Shown: positions 33,214-45,725 of the stretch, in pieces
How the letters are laid out: each line of letters starts with the position of its first letter
How positions within the stretch are numbered: position 1 is the first letter of the stretch
The notes under the pieces: model-generated
The model's database searches: none
What the model was told of the DNA's origin: nothing
Seen by the model: the letters and a program-made list of their open reading frames with translations, nothing else
Source: Rugalucina vietnamica
Lineage: Eukaryota; Mollusca; Bivalvia; Lucinida; Lucinidae
Direction: 5' to 3'
DNA length: 64,000 nucleotides
NCBI GenBank assembly: GCA_964017185.1
Contig: OZ024882.1
Span: 36,132,488 to 36,196,487, forward strand
Translations under genes and position numbers: made by a program

Positions 33214-36200
33214 TTCGAGGGGGATTCAAAAAGTTCGAGGAAAAGTGCTGCCAAATTTGTAATTGTCATGGGAAATTTACGTTCTCTGTGCATCTTGTAA
33301 ATTAACATATAGTTAACATCATACTATAATTTGAGTAATTTGAGCAACGTTTGTCTGTTTGTTTGTTCCCCTACTCCTCCCAGGTTCTTGGGTCGATCTT
33401 CACCAAACTTGGAGGGAAGGTGGAGGGCGGCCCCCGATATTAGCTTGACGGGTTCATTTTTGAAAGGTCAAGGTCATCGAGGTCAAGGGTCAAATTTATG
33501 TTTTTTAATTCTGTTTGTTCCCCTACTTCTCCCAGGTCTTTGGGCCGATCTTCACCAAACTTATTGGGAACGTTGAGGGAGGCCCTGAATATTAGCTCGA
33601 GGGGTTCATTTTTTTAAAGGTCAAGGTCATCGAGGTCAAAGGTCAAATTTCTGTATTTTGGCAGTCCTTGGTCCGATTTGCATGAAACTTGGTGAGTGTA
33701 TAAAGGTTAATCCCTGATTAAGAGTTATGGGTCCAATTGGATCAAAGGTCATCGAGGTCAAAGATCAAATTTATGTTTTTTTCTGTATGTTCCTCCCAGG
33801 TCCTTGGGTCGATATTCACCAAGCTTGGAAGGAAGGTGGAGGGCGCCCCTCGATATCAGCTTGAGGGGTTCATTTTTTGAAAGGTCAAGTTTTTAAAGGT
33901 CAAGGTCATCGAGGTCAAAGGTCAAATTTCTGTATCTCGGCAGTCCTTGGTCCGATTTGCATGAAACTTGGTGAATGTTTACAGGTTAATCGCTGATTAA
34001 GATTTATGGGTCCAATTGGGTCAAAGGTCATCGAGGTCAAAGGTCACATTTATGTGTTTTTTTTTCTGTTTGTGCCTCCCAGGTCCTTAGGTCGATCACT
34101 AAACTTGGAGGGAAGGTCGAGGGCAGCCCCCGATATTAGCTTTAGGGGTTCATTTTTTGAAAAGTCAAGGTTATGGAGGTCAAAGGTCAAATTTATGTTT
34201 AAAATTTTCTTCTGTTTGTTCCCCTACTTCTCCCAGGTCCTTTGGCCGATCTTCGCCAAACTTGGTGGAAAGGTGGAGGGCGGCCCCGGATATTAGCTCG
34301 AGGGGCTCATTTTTTTAAAGGTCAAGGCCATCGGGGTCAAAGGTCAAATTTCTGTATCTCGGCAGTCCTTCGTCCGATTCGGATGAGACTTAGTGAGTGT
34401 ATACAGGTGATGCTTGATTAAGATTTATGGGTCGAATTAGGTCAAAGGTCATCGAGGTCAAAGGTAAAATTTTTTTTTTTTTTTTCTTGGGTCGATCTTC
34501 ACCAAACTTGGAGGGAAGGTGGAGGGCGGCCCCCGATATTAGCTTGACGGGTTCATTTTTGAAAGGTCAAGCTCATCGAGGTCAAGGGTCAAATTTATGT
34601 TTTTTTTTAATTCTGTTTGTTCCCCTACTTCTCCCAGGTCTTTGGGCCGATCTTCACCAAACTTATTGGAAACGTTGAGGGAGGCCCTGAATATTAGCTC
34701 GAGGGGTTCATTTTTTAAAGGTCAAGGTCATCGAGGTCAAAGGTCAAATTTCTGTATTTCGGCAGTCCTTGGTCCGATTTGCATGAAACTTGGTGAGTGT
34801 ATAAGGGTTAATCCCTGATTAAGATTTATGGGTCCAATTGGGTCAAAGGTCATCGAGGTCAAAGATCAAATTTATGTTGTTTTTTTTCTGTATGTTCCTC
34901 CCAGGTCCTTGGGTCGATATTCACCAAGCTTGGAAGGAAGGTGGAGGGCGCCCCTCGATATTAGCTTGAGGGGTTCATTTTTTGAAAGGTCAAGTTTTTA
35001 AAGGTCAAGGTCATCGAGGTCAAAGGTCAAATTTCTGTATCTCGGCAGTCCTTGGTCCGATTTGCATGAAACTTGGTGAATGTTTACAGGTTAATCGCTG
35101 ATTAAGATTTATGGGTCCAATTGGGTCAAAGGTCATCGAGGTCAAAGGTCAAATTTATGTGTTTTTTCTGTTTGTGCCTCCCAGGTCCTTAGGTCGATCT
35201 TCACTAAACTTGGAGGGAAGGTCGAGGGCAGCCCCCGATATTAGCTTTTGGGGTTCATTTTTTGAAAAGTCAAGGTTATCGAGGTCAAAGGTCAAATTTA
35301 TGTTTAAAATTTTCTTCTGTTTGTTCCCCTACTTCTCCCAGGTCCTTTGGCCGATCTTCGCCAAACTTGGTGGAAAGGTGGAGGGCGGCCCCGGATATTA
35401 GCTCGAGGGGCTCATTTTTTAAAGGTCAGGGCCATCGAGGTCAAAGGTCAAATTTCTGTATCTCGGCAGTCCTTCGTCCGATTCGGATGAAACTTAGTGA
35501 GTGTATACAGGTTGATGCTTGATTAAGATTTATGGGTCGAATTAGGTCAAAGGTCATCGAGGTCAAAGGTAAAATTTATGTTTTTTTTTTTCTCTTTGTT
35601 CCCCTACTTCTCCCAGGTCCTTGGGCCGATCTTCACCAAACTTGGTGGGAAGGTGACGGGCGGCCCCGGATATTAGCTCGAGGGGCTCATTTTTGAAAGG
35701 TCAAGGTCATCGAGGTCAAAGGTCAAATTTCTGTATCTCAACAGTCCTTGGTCCGATTTGGATGAAACTTGGTGAGTGTATACAGGTTGATCCCTGATTA
35801 AGATTTATGGGTCCAATTGGGTCAAAGGTCAAGGTCATCGAGGTACTAATAATTTGAGCAACGTTTGTCTGTTTGTTCCCCTACTCCTCCCAGGTCCTTG
35901 GGCCGATCTTCACCAAAGTTAGAGGGAAGGTGGAGGGCGGCCCCGGATATTATAGCTTGAGGGGTTCATTTTTTGAAAGGTGAAGGTCATCGAGGTCAAA
36001 GGTCAAAATCATGTGTGTTTTTTTCTGTTTGTTTCCCTTATTTGTGATTGTGTGTGTGTGTATGTCTTATTTGTCTTCATCGCCGCAATCATCTCTCTGC
36101 TACGACGAGACGGGTAAAATTTACTAGTATGCACAAAATTTGAATAAAATCGGATGAAAATTAGGCATTAAATCACGTGCGTTTCTAAGGTAACAACAGT

Positions 36201-36987
36201 AAAACCGGCCCAACGTCATAACAACGTCAAGCTATACGCATTCATGCCGCTGTTGGCTAGCTCTTAAGCATTTTTGGAATCTACCTGGCAAACGGGCGTC
36301 TAATTGTCAGATCTGTGTGTAAAATGCGGTGAATTGTGCCGAAACTACAAATCGATATGTTGTGTATTTCACGAATTCTACTCTTTTCTGTCATGACGAT
36401 CATTTTCGACAGTATGGCGTTATTTGACGTTTCGCTGCGTGAGTCGACATGTACGCTTTTCTGGTCGTGGTGAAATCATGCATACTACTTGTTGATTGCC
36501 GTTTTCTTTATTTCCTTGTTGCCATATGCGCTTTCTGCTCTTAGCAGTGTTTCTTTCTTTTATAGTCCGTTCCAAACACACAATTTATCGAATACCGTTG
36601 TTTCCTTCGCATTTTAGGCATACCCACTAAACAATATGGCCGCTTTACGCCCAAATGACGTCACACACTTATATGACGTCATGTGCTCACCGCAAACATA
36701 TTGAACTTTGCTCATACAAAGTTTGGTGGAAAAAGCACGGTAAACTATCAAATGCAACGTCATCATTAAACATCGACTTTTTGCGAAAATGAACAAAAGT
36801 GGGCCGGTAATCGTGAAGTACGGTTTCCATAGCAACCACTGTTAACATTGTATTCATGCCAGAGCAGCAAAATTTACTGTATAAGTACAAATCATGTTTG
36901 TCTATATAATTGTAATAATTTAATTCAGTTGATTTACAAAATAAGAAAATGATTGCACTTTTCCGCGAACTTTTTGAACGCCCTTCG
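33214..36987. mobile_element. Mariner-like terminal repeats around a satellite element
   Basis: TCGAGGGGGATTCAAAAAGT, TCGAGGAAAAGTGC (33215-) is the inverse of GCACTTTTCCGCGAACTTTT, TGAACGCCCTTCG (36955-36987). Such CGAGGGNNNTTCAAAAAGTT ends are typical of mariner-family elements, and TA lies at both outer edges (offset by two bases on the left). No transposase frame survives. About 2.8 kb in the middle is a separate satellite-bearing element (33330-36125), leaving under 1 kb of native sequence, so this is a non-autonomous or deleted copy. Confidence 0.55.
33330..36125 (+). mobile_element. Satellite-bearing element with AGGTCA repeats
   Basis: It begins TTTGAGCAACGTTTGTCTGT and ends near CTACGACGAGACGGG. 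Two unit types alternate: one with CTTCTCCCAGGTCCTTGGGC and GGTGGAGGGCGGCCCC, the other with TCTCGGCAGTCCTTGGTCCG and TTAAGATTTATGGGTCCAAT. Each closes with tandem AGGTCA half-sites, for example four in a row at 33618-33645 (DR0, DR3, DR1). A ~1.1-kb block is tandemly repeated (33387-34485 and 34486-35583). The TTTGAGCAACGTTTGTCTGT start recurs at about 35853, so a second copy begins there. Confidence 0.85.
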
Positions 36988-37003
36988 TATGTCAGAATCA
37001 TCG

Positions 37004-40000
37004 TACCCAGGGAGCCAAAAGTCTCTATCTCGCAAAAAAAAAGGTTGGAGGTGACATCTCCTGCTATAGTTGTTTTGAATGCTTTTTTGGATAGCTCTGA
37101 CCTTCCAAAAGAAGGTCTAAGTGGACTGCTCTGGAAATTTTTTTGGCGTGATGCTTTAATCAGTCTGTATTTAGACGTACTATTTGTTATATACAGCTGA
37201 AATGCACTACACAAATATATTACGAACAGTCATATTTATATGTTTCTTCAATATCATATACTATTCTGATGTCATTTTATCTTGTCTGATTGCAGCTGAA
37301 TATGTCTTAGCCATGTATAAAGCTGTAAATATGTCATTTGAGTAAACTGTGTCATCTTAAGGCATTGAATTACCCCACCCACTTAATGTATATGTGAAAA
37401 ATTATGTGCAATTATGAGAATCAATATATTTTTATCAGTACATTTTTATCAATAAATGTTGATGTAATCATTATTTTTATAACAAATTTTATTGCTTATT
37501 TATTCCTTTTTTTGCATATTCATGATTTTTTATTAAACTATTAAAATGAATAAACAGAAACAATTAAAAATCAATTAACCCATAAAAACTAATTTCAGGC
37601 CTAAACTAACATTGTGGCTCATTGTTATTGTACCAACAGTACTATTTGACAAATTTGTTGAAATCATGGGCCTAAATAAAAATTCTCATTTGCATTTTCA
37701 TGAATATTAATGAAAATGATGAAAATCAAGATTAAAGAAAGGGAAAATCTATTACCATTAATTTTGAAGTGTTTGGGATTGGTTATCTTTAGGACGTATC
37801 TTCCACCCTTAGAACAAATGCTCTTGGGTGCCAGTTTGGTCAGAGGATCACTTTAATGCCCGTTTGTGTCACATAAAATCACAGAGTGTTCTCCCACACC
37901 CATAATAAACAGAGGAAGTAATGTGGTACCCCTATATTACCACATGTATCTTGGCTACTGATAGACATAGATAGCTGAAATAGGCATCAAATGTTTGTTT
38001 TGACAATGTTCTTTAACCATGTAATAAGATATAAAAAAGCGAACTGACTTCCAGGTGTTTGAATATCAATGAGAACTTTCTATATTAGGAAAAATCACAT
38101 AAAAATGGAGTATACCAGCACAATTGATTATATCTCAGCAATCAAAAGATCTAGAGAGCTTTAAATGGTATCAAATGATTGCTATGACAATGTTCTATAA
38201 CCATGTACCGGTAATAAGATATTAAAAAAAGATGGATAACGGTATGCTCAAATATTAAAGAGATCTTCAGATATTGTAGAAAAATAACAGATAAATGAAG
38301 GGGGTATACCAACAACATTGCTGATATCTCAGCAACCAAAATTTCTAGAGATCTGAAATTTATATCAATTATTGTTATGCTAATGTTCTTTACTGATGTG
38401 ATAAAATACAGACATAATTTGACATTCTATGTGTTCAAATATTGATGAGAACTTTCAGTATAAGAGAAAAATCACAGAACAATGGAGGGGTATACCTGCA
38501 GAAACATTTATTTCTCAGCAATTAAAACCCATAGAGAGCTGAAATTGGTAACAAATAATTGCTTTGACAACAACAAAATATGATACATAAATAATAAGAT
38601 TTTCGTGCTGTTTGAGTAGTGATGAAAACTTAAAATATTAGAGAAACATCACACAAAATGGAGGGGGTATACCTACAGAAATGTTTATATCTCAGCAACC
38701 GAAAGCCACAGAGAGCACAAATTGGTATCAAAAGATTGCTATGACTATATTCTATAACCGTATATTAAGATATATAAATAAGCTGAATTCCGTGCTGCTT
38801 CAATATTAAAGAAAACTTAAGACATAAGAGAAAAATCATTGGAATTCTATGGGGTATACCAATAAAATTGAAAATATCTTAGTGACCAAAAGCTCTAGAG
38901 AGCTGAAATTGGTTTCAAATGATTGCTATAACAATGTGCTATAATCATTTATAGACACAAAAATAATACTACTTTCTTGTTGTTGGGATATGGACGAGAA
39001 CTTTAAATATTTGATAAAAATCTAAAAAAAAAAAAAAGAGGGGGTATACCAGTGGAAACATATATATCTCAGCAACCAAAAGCCATAGAGAGCTGAAATT
39101 GGTATCAAATAATTGCTATGACTATATTCTATAACCATATTATAAGATATATAAATAAGCTGACTTTCTTGTTGCTCGAATATTTAAGAAAACTTAAGAT
39201 ATAAGAGAAAAACCATTGGTAAATGAAGGGGTTATACCAATAAAATTGAATACATCTTAGTGACCAAAAGCTCTAGAGAGCTGAAATGGGTTTCAAATGA
39301 TTGCTATAATAATGTTCTATAATCATGTGATGAGACGCATATATAATATTACTTTCTTGTTGTTGTAATATTGATGAAAATTTTAAATATTGGATAAAAA
39401 TCTCAGAAAATTAGAGGGGGTGTACCAATAGAAACGTATTTATCTCAGCAACCAAAAGCCATAGAGAGCTAAAATTGGTATCAAATAATTGTTATGACAA
39501 TATTCTATAACCATGTAATAAGATACATAAACAAGCTGACTTTCTTGTTGCTCCAATATTTAAGAAAACATAAGATATAAGAGAAAAATCAATGACAAAC
39601 GAAGGGGTATACCAATAAAACTGCTACTATCTCAGTGACCAAATGCTCCAGAGGGCTGAAATTGGTATCAAATGATTGCTAGGATAATGTTCAATAACCA
39701 TGTGCTAGGACACACAAACAATCTGACTTACTTGTTTTTCGAATATTGATAACACTTTGAATATTAGAGAAATATCACATAAACGTGGAGGGGTATGCCA
39801 ACAAAAACATGATAACTCGGCAGCTGAAATTGACATAAAATGATTTTTATTATGATGTTCCATAACCAATGATTAGATAAATGAATATGATATCTTGTTG
39901 TTTAAATATTGATGATAATTTAAAATATTAGATACAAATCACAGAAATATAGAGGGGGTATACCAACGGAAACGTTTATATCTCAGCAACCAAAATCCCT

Positions 40001-40672
40001 AGAGAGCTGAAATTGGTATCAAAGGATTGATATGACAATAATGAATATTTAACTAGATACAATTGTAGTATTTCATAGCCACTTGCTTAAAGGTATGCAT
40101 GATCCAGCCTATGGAACAATGACAACTTACATCTGTCATTTTATAGGAAACGGTAATCTGACCATGGACTTGATTTATAAAGAAACCGAATGACTGAAAC
40201 AAACATAAATACATGTATACTGTTTATGCGCACATCACATATTCATTTGTTCTTCAACATCTCACGAATCAATATGCATTTATTTAACTTTCATGATCCA
40301 TATTATTATGTAAGTGGGTGGGGTAATTCGACATCATAAATACTAAAACAAGAGCTGCAAAAGTATGAATTAAACAATAGAATAAGATTACTTAATCTGT
40401 CATTCCTAGCATTGCTCTAGACTAGAAAATTAAGCAGTTTATGATCTGAAGCACAAAAGATATGGCCATATATCTTGAAAACGTTTGTAATAAGTAGGCA
40501 GCTTAAACAGCAAGAAACAATGTGTAATTTAACCATCGCGCCAAAAAAATTTCGTGAGCAGTCCACCCAGGCCTTCAATAGGATGGCAAAGCCTAACTAA
40601 AAATGTATTCAAACCAACTATAGCAGGTGATGTCACCTCCTCTCCCCAAAACGGGGCTTGGCTCCCTGGGTA
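37004..40672. mobile_element. 3.7-kb inverted-repeat element with ~187-bp array
   Basis: The outer arms (37004-37390 and 40310-40672) are diverged inverted copies. They share TACCCAGGGAGCC at the ends, then GGAGGTGACATC, TGCTATAGTTG, GTGGACTGCTC, AAATTTTTTTGGCGYGATG and GAATTACCCCACCCACTTA at the inner edge. Between them (38090-40060) lie about eleven ~187-bp units with ATATCTCAGCAACCAAAAGC, AGAGAGCTGAAATTGGTATC and GGGGGTATACCAA. No transposase is found. The frame at 36949-37200 is open through the left arm by chance. Confidence 0.85.
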
Positions 40673-40993
40673 TTAGTGATTCTTTTCCTTTCAAAAATGT
40701 TGATTGGGTATATTAGTGTAAAAAGACTGAATAGTCTGCCCATACACATGGTGTTCATTTTATGCACTTTTATTTTCCAAAGGACTCATTTTATGTTAAC
40801 TGCAGCTTGTAAATGTAACATTTGATTAACTGTTTTAATACCTAGAACTTTTCTATGCTAGGATATAAGGCTATCTAATAGCGTTATCTTTCTGTTCTTG
40901 AAAAATTGTTATTGTTTCAAGATAAAACTTGAGTTGAGTTGATTTATACAATTTTGGTTGGGGCACCTAGTCTCTAGATTGTTTCAGTGTTTA

Positions 40994-41041
<48 letters not shown>

Positions 41042-41084
41042 ACTGCAATTTTAAAATATATCAAGACATTAGCGCAATCAATAC
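40673..41084. other. Non-coding stretch ending in a long poly-A
   Basis: A run of about 44 A residues (40997-41040) follows TTCAGTGTTTAATA. This could be the 3' end of a retroposed sequence, but no source gene or target duplication is recognised. Confidence 0.4.
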
Positions 41085-41335
41085 ATCAGTAAAATATCTG
41101 AAGGCTCGACTTTTTGCCTCATCTCAGAAGGGGGTTACAGCAGTGGAGTCTGAGGAAGACAACAAAAACTGTTTTTCGTATGTCATGTCCGCACGTATAA
41201 TTTGGCTTCTCTTTTTCTGTTGAATTCACTTTGGACTGTGTAATGCACCATCTACCCTTCAATGTATAATGAAGAGGCACGTGTGTGAGATGAAACCAGA
41301 GCACTCGGGACAGAGAAACAACCCATCCCTTTGTT
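41085..41335 (+). pseudogene. Ty3/gypsy RT fragment
   Basis: The frame at about 41224-41290 reads IHFGLCNAPSTLQCIMKR, the conserved FGLCNAP motif of Ty3/gypsy reverse transcriptase. Upstream, ESEEDNKNCFSYV in another frame suits the preceding substrate-loop segment (EEDKxKTAF). Stops and frame changes show decay. It is a different copy from 30930-31515. Confidence 0.6.
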
Positions 41336-42835
41336 TTAACCTACCTCTATTGCTATGTTTTACTTGTTGACATTTCACACTGTCAGCGATAGGTTTTCTA
41401 GTAGGGCGGCTTATTTTAAGTCATCAATCTTTTGCTTTCTCTCTTCGGCAATATTCGTTTTATTTTCATATAATTTCCATTTTTATTTTTTCATATTTCT
41501 TTATTTTCTATTTTATCTGATATAATCTTTGCCTTGTATATTGTTGAATCGGTTTCGTACGTTTTGGAACATCTTAACAACGAACAAACAGTGAAGATCA
41601 GCGACAGAAGACGTGAAATCCGGGTCTGTATTAAATGGAAAAGCTACTCTATGGATCTTCACATGTTATGGCACGAATGGCTACTTTTCTTCTTTTGGAA
41701 GGGGCACTTGTGTAGTTCTGGTGTCCGAAAAATTAGGATCTCGGGGTAGTTTGATATAATATACCATGCCATAATATTTGCATGTTAACCTGAGACATTT
41801 AATCAAAGCATGAGCAGGATGACAAAAGACATAGATAGCTTCAATTGTTGCCATTTTAATTCGAAATTTAACGCAATATTCAAATGGCGATGCATTAAAT
41901 ACTTTTTGATTGACAGTTGTGGCGCGTGGCGTAAATTACAGGTAAGTGTGGGAAAGCTCCGCCCACTTTTACAGGTATGATATGCAAGGATAGTTATCTG
42001 TCGTGGCGGTGATAAAGATGGTCCCACGACAAAAAGAGACGTTGTGAGCGAAAAAATGTTCTTTTTGACATTTCTAATTCTACTGTCACTTTTATCAAAA
42101 AGACATAATGCTTTTAGAATGCAGTGTAACGTAGCATGCGCAAGCAGTCGGTTGATAGACATACATGTACACGGCTCTTAAGTAGGTGAATAGTGTTCCA
42201 TATATCACCGAGGAAATGACTAATATATTTCATTTAAAATGTCGTCTTTTTTATTACTTAATGTCCTGTATATGCCTAGTTTCACGCTTAAAATAAATTA
42301 AAAACCGGCATTAATTTTCATATGATGAATTTTCCCACAATATTTTGTGGCAACCGAGCAATTCAAAATGTAAAAGATGCCCGACAAACGGAATAAAAAA
42401 GAATGTTATGGTAGCATATGTGGCAGTTTTATCAAGTGTCCATTTATTTGAACTTAAAATATTATTTTCCGAAAAAGAGAGTTTGCACCAGGGCCCTAAT
42501 AATTCACAGCCTGTACCTCTAGGAGGTGGAAATGTGCGGAAATGGTCGAAACTATATCTCGTGATATTTATTTATTTATTTACTTTTCACATTATTTTAT
42601 GTTTCTGAGCTGACAATGATCTCTAGCGAAGTCGAAGTAGATCTACATGAAAATTGGCAAAAAAAATCAAATCAAATCATGGGTAAACGTTACTAAAGTC
42701 CTTTGCCATACATAACACAAGTTTTCCCGTTATCAAGCCCATCTACAGGTGTAGCTCGTCCTAGCATCACGATAACATGTCCATGCAATTTAAACCTCCT
42801 TATACCCCACTTTAATTTAGTAAACCTGGGGTGTG
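41336..42835. other. Unannotated stretch
   Basis: No gene is supported. The longest frame (41803-42162, minus, 119 codons) has no recognisable motif and no consistent splice or start context. The stretch contains a short (TTTA)n near 42570-42585. Confidence 0.35.
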
Positions 42836-42837
42836 CA

Positions 42838-44247
42838 GGGGCTCGTTTCACAAAGCGTTTTAAGACATATTTTATCCTAAGTTTGAACTTGGTACTAATT
42901 TCGGTATAAGAAGACAACATATCTTACTACTAAGCCACCGAGTATTTATTGGTTCAGTATTGGTAAAGGCCAACATTTTATTTTAGTTTGTTTGTTTGAG
43001 TTAATGCTTAACGCTCCATTCAACAGCTATGTTCAAGCCCAGACGTTGCCTCCTATTCATGAGGCGTTCATACAAAATTAGGATGCCATGGCATTCAAAA
43101 CGTGCTTCAAATATACTCAGCCAAACTTATAACGCAACAACGATTTATTTGTTATGTTATACAAATAAACTTTATTTCCACTGGAGTAGATTGCCGTGCG
43201 ATTGACACATCTAACAGCATCTGGTTGTAACATTCTGTATTATGCGTCTCAAAAAATTAATCATTTTTCACGGTCTAAAAGGAAGACTGACTTCCAGAAT
43301 CTCTCAGGAGTCGCATGCCACCAAAATAACCGCTTTGGTCAATCTCATTCGAGCCCAATGGTCCATACTCTGAAAGCCAAATTGTACTGGCGATTGCTGA
43401 CCAGCATATATATGGTAGACTGTATTACATTTCATTTAAATGCGAAAACATGCCATAATCGTGATGCGTTGTGTTTGGCTCAGTATAAAGTACCAAAGTA
43501 AGGCTTATGTGTATGGATGGTTTTACCTAACCACGGTTTCTAGGCAGGCTCAGACCTGAACGGTTAACCAGTAGCCTAATCAGATGGCCAGTCAGTAGCG
43601 TATATTAAAGCTTTGCTGGGACCGGTACAAGCAGCCTATCTATTATTTCTCAGGGCCCCAATGGGTCCAATTTTTTATTTTTTATCTGCAAACATCATGA
43701 ACTGTATACATAATTGCGAGTATAACTAGACCAAAGTTCAATATGGCAAATTGACTATAATTCCCCAAATGATAAACAGATCGGCCGGCCGATGCATCAG
43801 GTTTATCATACAGTGTATAAGGCAAACACTTGTGTTAAAGAGATTTGGTTTCGATTTGCAGACGAAATAGCCTATAACATTACAATGAAACAGTTGGTAG
43901 ATCTAAGTGCATGTATTTATATTGAAATAGAAAGAAAAAAAGAAAAGAAAAGAGAGAAAAACATGGATTCGATCTCGGATCGCCTGGTTCATATTATGGC
44001 AAAAATACTAAATGAATTACTTTCATAAATCCACTGACCTATCACCAATACTAAATCAATTCTATTATTTAACATACTTGAAACTAACTGTTTGTTGTGT
44101 TTGACCTTGAATTGAGATAAATCTTATGAGCAAGTCACAACTTCAAACATAAGACAAGACTTACCGTTAAGATAGATCACAAGTCACTCCTAAGATTAGT
44201 CTCGATCATAAGATAAGATATGTCCTAAGAGAGCTTCGTGAAACGAG
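42838..44247. mobile_element. Possible MITE pair (GCTCGTTTCACAAAGC)
   Basis: GGCTCGTTTCACAAAGCGTT, TTAAGACATATTTTATC at 42839 is inverted at 44220-44245 (GATATGTCCTAAGAGAGCTT, CGTGAAACGAGC). CAGGGG occurs outside both ends. The long interior contains an unrelated SINE (42985-43675), so either a MITE was split or two MITEs lie in opposite orientation. Confidence 0.5.
42985..43675 (-). mobile_element. SINE-like repeat split by a ~370-bp insertion
   Basis: The minus strand ends with TTAAGCATTAACTCAAACAA, after a GTTGAATGGAGCG block equivalent to the GTTGACTGGGACG SINE tail. 42985-43130 and 43505-43675 align to consecutive parts of the intact copy at 53722-53998. The 43131-43504 block (starting ACGCAACAACG) is absent there. 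The block's 101-codon open frame has no known motif. Confidence 0.65.
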
Positions 44248-44296
44248 CTACAGGGGTATACCTATTTCGCTTATTTTTGATCCAATACATTCAGAA

Positions 44297-44519
44297 GGGA
44301 GCTCGGTGGCGTAGTGGTAGAGCGTCGGACTCCGAATCGAGAGGTCCTGGGTTCGATCCCCACAAGCGTCACAGTGTTGTGTCCTTGGGCAAGACACATT
44401 TAACTGCATAAACTCCGTGCAGTACTGGTTAAACCCAAGAAGAGTTGGCTCCGTCCCGACATGACTGAAAAAATGTTGACTGGGACGTAAAGCCTCAATA
44501 CAAACAAACAAACAAACAG
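44297..44519 (+). mobile_element. tRNA-derived SINE, full length
   Basis: Box A (CGGTGGCGTAGTGGTAGAGC), box B (GGGTTCGATCCCC), body CTTGGGCAAGACACATTTAA, tail TGTTGACTGGGACGTAAAGC and an (AAAC)n end. The flanking direct repeat is ATTCAGAA at 44289-44296 and ATTCAGGA at 44521. It is the closest to a consensus of the family in this window. Confidence 0.9.
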
Positions 44520-44639
44520 GATTCAGGAGAGGATATTTATAAGCCATATGACTTGTTTTCCAATCCTGACACTTTTATATGTTATGTAATGTGAAATGAT
44601 ATGTTATTTTGATTTCAAAAATAAATATTGTTTAAACCA

Positions 44640-44790
44640 ATACATAGACTATGGGTACTCGTTAGAACCTATACGAATGTTTTGATCGATAATAAGAAAA
44701 CTATCCAAAAACTTCTAATGAATTTGTTTTTCAAGTTTTGAAAAAAAAAATTCCATCTATTACATGGGTATGTTTTCGTAATGTTCAGGG
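44640..44790. repeat. Half copy of the GTTAGAACC hairpin family
   Basis: TATGGGTACTCGTTAGAACC, then GTTTTGATCGATAATAAGAA and ATGGGTATGTTTTCGTAATG, match one arm plus the outer end of 28071-28370. The centre of the palindrome is deleted. Confidence 0.65.
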
Positions 44791-44896
44791 GGCAGACTAC
44801 GGGCCGTGGGAAAGCGAAGAAAATTTACTTATATACCTTGAAATTTACTGCTTCGTGCATTCCTAATTAAGTTAAAAGACGTTTTATATGATATTT

Positions 44897-45132
44897 GAGC
44901 CGCGTCATGAGAAAACCGGATTTTTGCTTATCAAAAACAAAGGCGCAGATCAGCTTCGCAGAAACTGCAAAACTGACCAGCGCCTTTTCGTTCGCTACAC
45001 GGATAGTACAAGTCTTCTACTTTCTTAATCGAAAATTTCCAGCCTCTAACCATCTTCTGTGACTGTACAGCCCGCTTTGTGTAAGACCTGGTCGGAATAA
45101 CCCAAACTGTTGGTTTTCTCATGCGAAGGCCC
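44897..45132. mobile_element. GAGCC...GGCTC MITE copy
   Basis: It begins GAGCCGCGTCATGAGAAAAC and ends TTGGTTTTCTCATGCGAAGGCCC. It has the internal hairpin AAGGCGCAGATCAGCTTCGC. The direct repeat flanking it is 11 bp (ATATGATATTT at 44886-44896 and 45133-45143), longer than the 4 bp seen at other copies. Confidence 0.85.
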
Positions 45133-45511
45133 ATATGATATTTTATTACCACCCCGGCCCTCTGGTATGATTGATGTAATTTAAACGACAACTAACAGTC
45201 TGTTTACTTTACGATGGATTTTATTACACAAGAAATGATCATTTTCATCCTTTCAGAGTAAAAGTACCGTAACTTCGCGATTTATATAAGATCTGAAAAA
45301 AGATGCATCCTTTGAAATAAATGACATTATATAGGGCATATGCAGTGCATATAATCCTTAACGTTTAACATCAATCTTTCCCACTTTCTGTTAGTCATGT
45401 TAAGTATGGGCCTTTGCCATTTCCTGTAAATGCTCCATGTTATTTATAATTTTCTGCAAATTCTTCATTATTTTGGCTCCATTCGCTTAAGCATATAACC
45501 GCTCATCGTGA

Positions 45512-45569
<58 letters not shown>

Positions 45570-45725
45570 CTTGCTATGTTTAACATCAGTCTTCACCATT
45601 TTCTGTAAATTCTTTATGTTTAACATAAGTCTTTAACATCAATTTTCTGTAAGTTATGTTAATCATCAGTCTTAATCAATTTTCTGTAAATCCTTTATGT
45701 TTAATATAAGCTGCAACATTTTTCT

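Noticed and set aside
33331-35522. Repeated ~90-codon frames (…GHRGQ…)
   Set aside because: Produced by the AGGTCA-bearing satellite units.
36687-37214. 175-codon minus-strand open frame
   Set aside because: It spans mariner-like end sequence and the left arm of the 37.0-kb element, with no conserved motif.
41803-42162. 119-codon minus-strand frame
   Set aside because: No family resemblance, and no splice or start evidence.
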